Source of the DNA: JBNGDW01 sp049975325
GTDB taxonomy: Bacteria > Cloacimonadota > Cloacimonadia > JGIOTU-2 > JBNGDW01
Assembly: GCA_049975325.1 (NCBI GenBank)
Contig: JBNGDW010000011.1
Coordinates: forward strand, 1 to 26,159
Length of the DNA: 26,159 nt
Reading direction: 5' to 3'
The notes beneath the pieces are model-generated. The model was not told the origin of the DNA, made no database searches, and saw only the letters and a list, made by a program, of their open reading frames with translations. Shown here piece by piece: positions 15,596 to 22,629 of this stretch; within the stretch, counting starts at the first letter, position 1; every line of letters begins with the position of its first letter. Both the position numbers and the translations under genes were made by a program.

Positions 15596-18500
15596 ATGCA
15601 TTTTTATAAGAAGAAACTTCGCTCAATTCGGAGAAGCTATTTCCTTGCAAAAGCCGGAGAAAGTCTGTTCCTGCTTTTCTCCATGCTTCTTGTGATTTTT
15701 GTATGCACCTCGTTTCTTGTTTTAACATTCCAGAATAACTACAACGCTTTGCATATCATTGTAAGCATATCGAAAATTATCTCAACCTTAGTTGCGGTGT
15801 TTTTTATTATACAGATTATCAGATCCTATCCATCCCTCCACACCACAGCTGCTTGGCTTTCCGAACAATATCCCCAGTATCACGAAGCATTTCTATCTGG
15901 CTTAGAATTAGAAAACGAAGGCTTAAATCCGCATTACTCAAAAGAGATAATAAATGCAACAATCTCCCAGGCTGACATCTATGCCAGGGAACTTAGATCA
16001 GGCGCTATTGTTAATAAGAAAGAGATATTTCGGCCAGTTAAGATATTTATTAGTATATTCTGTGTAGCCCTTTTATCCTTTCTTATAACTCCACAAACCT
16101 TCACACTTTGTTTTGCCGCACTTCAAGATGTAGAACAATTCGCTCCACAGTATGAGAGTGAAATTTATGTGGTCCCTGGTGATACAACCTTACTCAAAGG
16201 AAGCAATCAAACCATTGAAATAGAGAATTTTTACCCCGAGCTCACTTATACACTCCATTTTGAGCAACACAGACGGTGGGAAACAATCACATTGGCAAAA
16301 GATAATTATACCTTTTACAATATTGACGAAGATATTTCCTATTATGTTGCTAATGAAATTGCGGGTTCCGATACTTTCTATATAAAAGTGCTTGAAAAGC
16401 CGGTAATTAACTCGCTTGATATTAGTTACTTATATCCTAAATATTCTCAGTTGCCTTCTAAAACCGAAAATAATGCGTCGGGTAATATCATAGCACTGAA
16501 AGGGACAAAAATCAGCCTTACAATTACTGTAAACAATGAACTCCTTGACTATCGTATCGTATTCTCTGATGGTACTACCTGGAAGCTGGAGAAAGTAGGG
16601 GACTTTCAATATACTACTTCGTTTAGTGTTGAAAAGAACGGGACATATCATTTCTATCTGGAAGATATTCTTCATAACACGAATCAACCGATTGAATATA
16701 CTATATATGCAGAAGAAGATATCCCGCCAAGAATAGAGATTCTTGCGCCAGCAAAGGATAAAATACTGGCTCAATCCATGACAGAAGATATTGAGTTCCT
16801 TGCTACAGATGATTTTGGTATATCTGAAATCCAGATTATTTTTAAGAAAAACGATGAAGATTATACCTCGAGAACTATCCAAAAAAACATAAATCAAACT
16901 ACAGTCCGATCCACATATACATTTGATTTAGGAGATCAAAATCTGCTCCCGGGCGATGTCATCTTCTATTATCTCTTTGTATCTGACAACTGTACAGTAC
17001 CTGAGTCCCAGAAATCAAAATCAAAGATTTATCTATTGAAATTCCCCTCGACAGAAGAGCTGTATGATGAGATACAAAAAGAGCAGGATTATAAATACGA
17101 GGAACTTTCCAGAACATTAGAAGAATCAGAGAAAAACAAACAGAAATTTGAAGAGCTTCGCCGCAGATTTCTTAAACAGGAAGAATTTACATGGGAAGAA
17201 AAGGAAGATATAAAAGAAATACTTCAAAAACAAGAGAAATTTGCTCAAAAGGCAGATGAAATAGCTGAAAGCTATAAAGAGTTTATTGACGAGCTCGAAA
17301 AGAATAGAGCTGTCTCAAGTGAAACTTTAGAAAAGCTTAGGCAAGTTCAAGAAATAATGGAAGATATAGCTACCCCTGAGTTGCGGGAGACAATGAATAA
17401 GGTCCAAGAGGCAATCGAGCAGATTACCCCTGAACAAATGCAAAAGGCTTTGGATGAGTTTAAATTCTCACAGGAAGAATTCAACCGAAAATTAGACGAA
17501 ACTCTTGATCTGGTGAAGAGCATACAGCTTGAACAGGAGATGCAGAAATATTTACAACAAGCAGAAGAACTTGAAAAGCTTCAGCAGGAAATAAATAGCA
17601 AAACAAATGAATGCATAGCAAATCAAAAAGACCTGCAAGACCTTTCTTCTAAACAGCAAGAGATAGCAGACCAATATGATCAACTAACAAGTGAGCTTGG
17701 TGAATTTTCAGATAGACTATCTCAAGAAAGTGAAAGGCAGGCTGCTGAAGAACTGCAACAGGCGTTAGAAGAGCTTAATAATGCAGAAGTTTCTAAAATG
17801 CTTCAAGATGCCAGCAGGCGAATATCCTCTAATAACGCGCAAAATCTCCAATCAACCCAAAATTCTATTCTCCAAAATTTTAAACAACTAAAACAGTCCA
17901 TCCAATCTGCCCAAGGGATGATGCAGATGGCAATGCAGGCACAGATAGCATCAATGATTGAAAGAACTCTTATCGAATTACTTTACTTCTCTTATGAGCA
18001 GGAACAAATACTGGATAGTAAATATACTGCCTATGACATTTTTGATAAAGAGGTCGCGATTTATGAGGGGCTCAAAAACTCTGTAAATCGTCTGTTTAGT
18101 GTACCGCAGATGATGCTCATGGTCAGTCCGCAATTTTCACGGCATACAGCTGAAACGCTTAATAGATTTGAGCAGATGTTTGAATCAATTCAGGATAGGA
18201 GAAATTATAATGTACAGCCAGATAAACAGTCTATTTATTCTTCGCTAAATATTATGATTATTGATCTTTTGCAATCTCAGTCTCGTATGCAGGGTGGGGG
18301 AGGTGGCATGCAAACCTTGCTTCAACAGCTTCAAAAGCTATCTGAGAGTCAAGGCTCAATCAACCTGCTTACTCAGGCATTGCTTGAACAGATGGTTACC
18401 CAGATGCAGCAAGCACAGGGGCTTAGTGCTCAACAGCGACAAATGATAGAAAGAATCGCAAGGGATGAACAGCGTATTAAAGAAAATCTCGAGCGGATTC

Positions 18501-18859
18501 TTCGCGAGTTTCCAGAGGCTGAAAAACTGCTCGGCAACCTGGAAGATGTAAAAAAGGATATTGAGGAGGTTCTAAGTAAATTAGATAGGGGAATTATAGA
18601 TGAGGAGGTTATTCGCAAACAAGAGAGAATCTTATCCAGACTGCTGGATGCACAGAAGTCCGTCCACCGGAGAGACTTTAGTAAAAAAAGAGAGGCACAA
18701 ACCCCAGAAAGCCAGTTATACGAGGTGCCTGATACTTTACATATTGAGACACAATCAATGCAGGTAAAAGATATACTGAAAATTATTAACGAGAATTATC
18801 CAGAAGAATATCATCGCCTTATTAAAGAATATTTGCAGAGGATACAAAATGAGGAATAA
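15596..18859 (+). CDS. Large membrane-anchored coiled-coil protein (DUF4175-like)
   Basis: A 1087-residue protein of unknown function. Three hydrophobic helices lie at about 23-45, 52-74 and 148-170. A periplasmic-looking region with beta-sandwich, Ig-like stretches follows (about 185-470, for example PPRIEILAPAKDKILAQS). The rest is mainly long Gln/Glu/Lys-rich coiled coil from about 485 onward, broken by a Gly-rich hinge (MQGGGGGMQ). The plan resembles the DUF4175-type proteins seen beside TPR and MoxR/Bat-like genes in Bacteroidetes-related bacteria, but that is a resemblance only. I chose the ATG at 15596 because an earlier GTG in this frame lies inside the tRNA gene. Its end overlaps the TPR gene by 11 nt, so the two are almost certainly co-translated and may form a complex. 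Confidence 0.8.
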   Translation: MHFYKKKLRSIRRSYFLAKAGESLFLLFSMLLVIFVCTSFLVLTFQNNYNALHIIVSISKIISTLVAVFFIIQIIRSYPSLHTTAAWLSEQYPQYHEAFLSGLELENEGLNPHYSKEIINATISQADIYARELRSGAIVNKKEIFRPVKIFISIFCVALLSFLITPQTFTLCFAALQDVEQFAPQYESEIYVVPGDTTLLKGSNQTIEIENFYPELTYTLHFEQHRRWETITLAKDNYTFYNIDEDISYYVANEIAGSDTFYIKVLEKPVINSLDISYLYPKYSQLPSKTENNASGNIIALKGTKISLTITVNNELLDYRIVFSDGTTWKLEKVGDFQYTTSFSVEKNGTYHFYLEDILHNTNQPIEYTIYAEEDIPPRIEILAPAKDKILAQSMTEDIEFLATDDFGISEIQIIFKKNDEDYTSRTIQKNINQTTVRSTYTFDLGDQNLLPGDVIFYYLFVSDNCTVPESQKSKSKIYLLKFPSTEELYDEIQKEQDYKYEELSRTLEESEKNKQKFEELRRRFLKQEEFTWEEKEDIKEILQKQEKFAQKADEIAESYKEFIDELEKNRAVSSETLEKLRQVQEIMEDIATPELRETMNKVQEAIEQITPEQMQKALDEFKFSQEEFNRKLDETLDLVKSIQLEQEMQKYLQQAEELEKLQQEINSKTNECIANQKDLQDLSSKQQEIADQYDQLTSELGEFSDRLSQESERQAAEELQQALEELNNAEVSKMLQDASRRISSNNAQNLQSTQNSILQNFKQLKQSIQSAQGMMQMAMQAQIASMIERTLIELLYFSYEQEQILDSKYTAYDIFDKEVAIYEGLKNSVNRLFSVPQMMLMVSPQFSRHTAETLNRFEQMFESIQDRRNYNVQPDKQSIYSSLNIMIIDLLQSQSRMQGGGGGMQTLLQQLQKLSESQGSINLLTQALLEQMVTQMQQAQGLSAQQRQMIERIARDEQRIKENLERILREFPEAEKLLGNLEDVKKDIEEVLSKLDRGIIDEEVIRKQERILSRLLDAQKSVHRRDFSKKREAQTPESQLYEVPDTLHIETQSMQVKDILKIINENYPEEYHRLIKEYLQRIQNEE

Positions 18860-20627
18860 AATAATTTTTATTATATTGGCATTACTGGCACTTGGATCCT
18901 GGGCAGAAGCATATCAAGAGGATGATTTAATTCGATTGAGATTGCGTCAGGCAGATGCTTTTATCCGACAGAAACAATTTGATAGAGCTGAAGCAATCTA
19001 TAAAAATCTACTGCAGGAAGTTCCGCATAATGTTACTGTAATCCAGCATCTTGTTCAATTTTATCTATCCCAAAATGAATTTTCTAAACTTCTAACTCTT
19101 CTGGAATCTGAAAAAACCTATCTGAATTCAGAATTTATATCACTAATTCATATAGAAATAGACCTTAAAAAGGGAGAAATAAGCTCTGCTGAAAAAAAAG
19201 TAGAGGATATGATTAAAGACCATCCCGATGACCAGAATCTTTATAGGACCATAGCCACACTATATACACGATATGCCCATTTTGAGCATGCTATACAGAT
19301 TTATAGAGAGGCACGGGGAAGATTCGATAATCCCACACTTTACGCACGAGAATTAGCATTACTCTACGAATATCAGATGAATTTTGAGGCAGCAATAGAG
19401 GAGTATCTGAATATTTTGGATAGGTACTCATATAGTTTTATCAAATATCGATTAGAACAACTGGATGTTGAAAACGAATTGATTGTAGAGGCTCTACAGA
19501 AGCGAACTGAGTCTAGTGAAAATGTGGAGATGAAGTCCCTCTTAGGAGAATTTTTGCTAAGAGGCAAGAACTATGACCTTGCCTTTGAGGTGTTTAAGGA
19601 GCTGGGGGGCAACTATCTTCTCAACTTTGCAGAAATCTGCGAAAAACAGGGTCTTTTAAGCCTGAGTATCAATACCTATCAAGAGATACTGAAACAAAAG
19701 CCCGATTTTCAAATGAAACTGCTGGCTTATGAAAGAATAGGGGAGTTGTATAGAAAACTTCATGAGGAAGAATCTGCTTACAATGCGTATATGCATATCT
19801 TAGAACTTTACCAGCAAAATTCAAGAATGATGCCAGATCAGGTTATGCAAAGGGCTTTGAGTAATCTTGCTGAACTAGAAATAATACTACACGATAATAC
19901 AGAAAAGTCAAGGCAATTTTTACAGCGCGCGCAAGGATTTGCCCGCAGCCAAAACGATAGACTTAAACTTTCTATCTTGCTTGCAGAAAGTTACTTAAAT
20001 GATAAAGAGTTTGATAGGGCTGTTGAAATTTATCGATCAATTCTGGAAAATCAAAAAATATCGCAGGATATCAAGTATCAGACGAAATACAAGCTTTATT
20101 TAGGGTATCATTATGCAGATAATCCTGAAAAAGCGGATTCTGTTTTTCAAGATGTACTAACATACGACCAGAACAGTAATTACTTGAATGATATGGTCTC
20201 TATACAGACTTTTTTACAGAAAATTACGGGAGAACAGCGGGATAGTGTAATACAATTTTTAGGTTCGATGATAAGCAATGAGGACATTAAAGAGGTAGAA
20301 GAGCTTTATAATAATCTTTTGAGTAGCGTTTCCGCCAGTTGGCGGATTATGCTAATTCAGAAAGAGATGGCAGATTGTTATTATTCTAATTTTGAATATA
20401 GCAAAGCTGCTGGATTATACGAAAAGCTTTCACAGACTGTTGGTTCCAATCCGCCAGTTGGCGGATATGATGAATATATATACAAGCGACTTGGGGATTG
20501 CTATCTTGAGCTTGAAGAATATGCTTTAGCAGAAGAATGTTATAAACAATTTCTAATAGATTTCCCAACTAGTGCATTTGCTCCTGAAGTCAGAATGAAA
20601 CTACGGGAAAGTCAGTACAGACTGTGA
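18849..20627 (+). CDS. Secreted TPR-repeat protein
   Basis: A 592-residue exported protein with a signal peptide (residues 1-22, ending AEA). It is a chain of tetratricopeptide repeats, recognisable in QADAFIRQKQFDRAEAIYKN, YRTIATLYTRYAHFEHAIQI, AYERIGELYRKLHEEESAYN and KRLGDCYLELEEYALAEECY. Such proteins act as periplasmic or outer-membrane scaffolds. The start has AGAGGA about 7 nt upstream and overlaps the preceding gene by 11 nt. Two copies of the dispersed palindrome are read through in frame near the C-terminus, as S-A-S-W-R (about residues 495-499) and P-P-V-G-G (about 535-539). They flank one TPR unit and fall at loop-like positions, and the reading frame stays open. Its specific partner is unknown; the upstream membrane protein is the obvious candidate. 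Confidence 0.85.
   Translation: MRNKIIFIILALLALGSWAEAYQEDDLIRLRLRQADAFIRQKQFDRAEAIYKNLLQEVPHNVTVIQHLVQFYLSQNEFSKLLTLLESEKTYLNSEFISLIHIEIDLKKGEISSAEKKVEDMIKDHPDDQNLYRTIATLYTRYAHFEHAIQIYREARGRFDNPTLYARELALLYEYQMNFEAAIEEYLNILDRYSYSFIKYRLEQLDVENELIVEALQKRTESSENVEMKSLLGEFLLRGKNYDLAFEVFKELGGNYLLNFAEICEKQGLLSLSINTYQEILKQKPDFQMKLLAYERIGELYRKLHEEESAYNAYMHILELYQQNSRMMPDQVMQRALSNLAELEIILHDNTEKSRQFLQRAQGFARSQNDRLKLSILLAESYLNDKEFDRAVEIYRSILENQKISQDIKYQTKYKLYLGYHYADNPEKADSVFQDVLTYDQNSNYLNDMVSIQTFLQKITGEQRDSVIQFLGSMISNEDIKEVEELYNNLLSSVSASWRIMLIQKEMADCYYSNFEYSKAAGLYEKLSQTVGSNPPVGGYDEYIYKRLGDCYLELEEYALAEECYKQFLIDFPTSAFAPEVRMKLRESQYRL
20331..20346 (-). repeat. Dispersed palindrome copy 1 inside the TPR gene
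   Basis: TCCGCCAGTTGGCGGA on the plus strand, which is TCCGCCAACTGGCGGA on the minus strand and identical to the core upstream of yicC. In the TPR gene it is translated as S-A-S-W-R. Confidence 0.85.
20449..20466 (-). repeat. Dispersed palindrome copy 2 inside the TPR gene
   Basis: ATCCGCCAGTTGGCGGAT, with the same core and orientation as the copy 118 bp upstream, but in another reading frame, translated as P-P-V-G-G. Confidence 0.85.
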
Positions 20628-20718
20628 TTATATAAACGGCTAGAATAATATACTATCCAATTCAGGAGTAAAGCCAAGATACTTATTCTCCTTATTTTCG
20701 GTAGTCATAATATGTCTC

Positions 20719-20950
20719 TCACATGGAGGCAAACACCTTTTTCTTTCGCCGTTGTTCTTCAGTGGCTAGTGCTCGCTGCGCCTCATCCCAGTCCTGCCAG
20801 ATGCCATATCTCCATCCCATCAAGGCAAGCCTTCAGGTTTACTCCCAGAAGAGGAATACCCGCGATATGAATAATGACGTCGGCGTTCAATATCACAACT
20901 TCGTCCTTTTTGGCTTTCTTAACCTTCGCGGCATCACCTGCGATTTGGGG
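20719..20950 (-). pseudogene. Remnant of an unidentified gene, 5'-truncated and frameshifted
   Basis: Read on the minus strand, one frame gives DAAKVKKAKKDEVVILNADV and then IIHIAGIPLLGVNLKACLDG. A single extra base would link it to a second frame, WRYGIWQDWDEAQRALATEE followed by QRRKKKVFASM and a stop at 20719-20721. There is no proper start: a stop codon lies just upstream. The base composition is visibly more GC-rich than the flanks. The composition and amphipathic pattern look like real protein, unlike the cysteine-rich plus-strand frame over the same bases. I do not recognise the family. A sequencing error could also explain the shift. Confidence 0.45.
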
Positions 20951-21184
20951 TTAGAAACTACATTAAAAATGTAAAATTTAAAATGAAAATACAAAGAATC
21001 CCAAAAACTAAATTTAACTCTTTTGTGAGTTATATAAGATATAATAATTTGGTTGACATATAAACGAATTTGTTAATGTCTGATAATATATATTATGTAA
21101 ACTTATGGAATATTCTGGAATTTGCTTTTTAAAAGGAGGTTATCCTTATCTTTCCCCTGTTATGAAAAGCCTTGGTATTAGAAC

Positions 21185-21213
21185 TTGACAGAAAAAATAT
21201 AAAAATGAAATAT
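21185..21213 (+). promoter_or_regulatory. Possible yicC operon promoter
   Basis: TTGACA at 21185-21190 is followed after 17 nt by AAATAT, within A/T-rich DNA. It would produce a leader of roughly 100 nt that contains both palindromes. The -10 match is weak. Confidence 0.3.
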
Positions 21214-21259
21214 CTTACCATATAAAGATTAGCAAATATGGCTAAAATTAAAAGTATCC

Positions 21260-21277
21260 ATCCGCCAACTGGCGGAT
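21260..21277 (+). repeat. Dispersed palindrome copy upstream of yicC (first)
   Basis: ATCCGCCAACTGGCGGAT, a perfect copy with 7-bp arms plus an internal A-T pair. It lies 46 bp before the yicC start, in the presumed leader. Confidence 0.85.
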
Positions 21278-21283
21278 TTGTTG

Positions 21284-21299
21284 TCCGCCGACCAGCGGA
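21284..21299 (+). repeat. Dispersed palindrome copy upstream of yicC (second, imperfect)
   Basis: TCCGCCGACCAGCGGA, in the same orientation as the first copy and 6 bp after it, with one arm mismatch (AGCGGA instead of GGCGGA). It ends 24 bp before the start codon, just upstream of the ribosome-binding site. Confidence 0.75.
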
Positions 21300-21323
21300 T
21301 ACTGGTAATAGGAAGGAACGAGA

Positions 21324-22208
21324 ATGAAAAGTATGACAGGCTTTGGCAGTGCTGAGTACCATAAGGATGGACTCCAATTGCAGGTCACGGCAAAATCTCT
21401 TAATAGTAAGTATCTTTCTGTGAAGTGTAAGAGTCCTGATGGCTTCCCGGAGGAGCTTTCATACAAGATTGAGAATCTTGTGCCACAATATATCAAACGA
21501 GGCTGTATATTTCTGAAGATAAAGGTCACATTTAACCAGAATAAGCACGCGTCGGGAATAGAGATTAATCATAAACTTGTGGAAACTTATATTAAACTGT
21601 TGCGGGATTTGATAGAGCGTTACAGCCTATCTTCCGACATCAAAATAGCTGATATACTGGCTTTGGGAAATATTTTTACCTCCCCTACCGAGGAATATAA
21701 TCTTCCGAATTTTCAAGAATTGGTGCTAAAGGCTACTGTCGAAGCTCTTCTTGAACTTAATAAAGCAAGAGAACAAGAGGGAAAGGCTATGGAGGAATTT
21801 TTTATTAAATCAATCAATAAAATGGAAATATCTCTGGGGAGTATTGAGCTTGCGGTCCCCAAATTTTTGGCTGAATTGAAAGGAAAGACTAAAAAGGCCA
21901 TTGACGAGTTGATTAAAGGAGTCCCGATTGAGAAAGAACAACTCGCCTTACAGATTTCGACCTTTATTGACCGATCTGATATTACAGAAGAGATTGTTCG
22001 CTTAAAGAGCCATTTAAAAAAGCTACATGAGCTTATATCCACAAAAGGGGAAACAATTGGTCATTCATTAGGCTTTGTACTTCAAGAAATGCAACGCGAA
22101 ATAATGACGATTTCTGCAAAGTATAATTATGCCCCAATGTTCCCAGAAATATTAAAGATCAAAGAAGAGATAGAAAGGTGCAAGGAACAAGCCCTAAATG
22201 TCGAATAA
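21324..22208 (+). CDS. yicC: YicC-family endoribonuclease
   Basis: A 294-residue protein of the YicC family, which has been reported to act as an endoribonuclease. The family landmarks are the N-terminal MKSMTGFGSAE, VTAKSLNSKYLSVK, the helical middle part with ALLELNKAREQEGKAME, and the C-terminal STKGETIGHSLGFVLQEMQR ending with KEEIERCKEQALNVE. Length is normal. A good GGAAGG site lies 7-12 nt before the ATG, and two palindromes sit just upstream of that. In many bacteria yicC precedes gmk and rpoZ; here it is followed, with an 11-nt overlap, by a small membrane protein and then by RNase R, which points to RNA decay. Confidence 0.93.
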   Translation: MKSMTGFGSAEYHKDGLQLQVTAKSLNSKYLSVKCKSPDGFPEELSYKIENLVPQYIKRGCIFLKIKVTFNQNKHASGIEINHKLVETYIKLLRDLIERYSLSSDIKIADILALGNIFTSPTEEYNLPNFQELVLKATVEALLELNKAREQEGKAMEEFFIKSINKMEISLGSIELAVPKFLAELKGKTKKAIDELIKGVPIEKEQLALQISTFIDRSDITEEIVRLKSHLKKLHELISTKGETIGHSLGFVLQEMQREIMTISAKYNYAPMFPEILKIKEEIERCKEQALNVE

Positions 22209-22623
22209 ACCGCTTATTACATGGAGATCTTTCCCTTTCATTGAATTCCCCTTGCAGTCGCTTATGGTAGTGGCTATCTTTGCACTGGTAGCTGTTTTTA
22301 TTTACACAGTCACTAGCAGCATGTTTTGGGTTATACTAGCTCTTATTTTTCTTTTCATTTCCTTATCTCCTTATTTTTCCCCAAGTTATTACTCACTTTA
22401 CGATGATTATCTTGTTGCACAAGTATTTATTTACAAACGGAAAAGACAATACAGTGAATTCAAATGTTTTTATGCTGACAAACGAGGAGTTATGCTGAGC
22501 ACCTTTTCTCGCCCCAGGGGTTTAGACAGATTTAGAGGACAGTCTTTGCGATTTTCAAAAACACAGGAAGAGCGAGAGCAGGTTCTTAAATTTTTTGAAG
22601 AAAAGATAGGAAATCGATTCTAA
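22198..22623 (+). CDS. Small two-helix membrane protein, unknown function
   Basis: A 141-residue protein. Two adjacent hydrophobic helices lie at about 18-38 and 42-60, with a short loop. A basic cytoplasmic-looking tail of about 75 residues follows (YKRKRQYSEFKCFYADKRGV, then SRPRGLDRFRGQSLRFSKTQ). The order of helices then short strands recalls small PH-like membrane proteins, but I cannot name a family. Its ATG overlaps the end of yicC by 11 nt and it ends 6 nt before RNase R, so it is certainly part of that operon. A role in holding RNA-decay enzymes at the membrane is conceivable but is inference only. Confidence 0.8.
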   Translation: MSNKPLITWRSFPFIEFPLQSLMVVAIFALVAVFIYTVTSSMFWVILALIFLFISLSPYFSPSYYSLYDDYLVAQVFIYKRKRQYSEFKCFYADKRGVMLSTFSRPRGLDRFRGQSLRFSKTQEEREQVLKFFEEKIGNRF

Positions 22624-22629
22624 TTTAAC

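Larger units (their letters stand above)
20628..21323. other. Long intergenic region between the TPR gene and yicC
   Basis: A 696-bp gap without an intact gene. It begins with an imperfect hairpin (GGAG...CTCC, about 20662-20690) followed by T-rich DNA, a possible terminator for the TPR gene. A more GC-rich gene remnant on the minus strand follows (20719-20950). About 300 bp of AT-rich DNA comes next, with TTGACA boxes at 21053 and 21185 and an AAAAGGAGG site at about 21131-21139 that has no start codon at useful distance. Two palindrome copies lie just upstream of yicC. Confidence 0.5.

Noticed and set aside
20723..20974. 83-residue plus-strand reading frame over the gene remnant
   Set aside because: Its composition (Cys/Ser/Arg-rich) is unlike a real protein, it has no ribosome-binding site, and the opposite strand gives a much more protein-like sequence.
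21131..21185. Small gene after the AAAAGGAGG site
   Set aside because: The nearest ATG is about 21 nt away and opens only an eight-codon frame.
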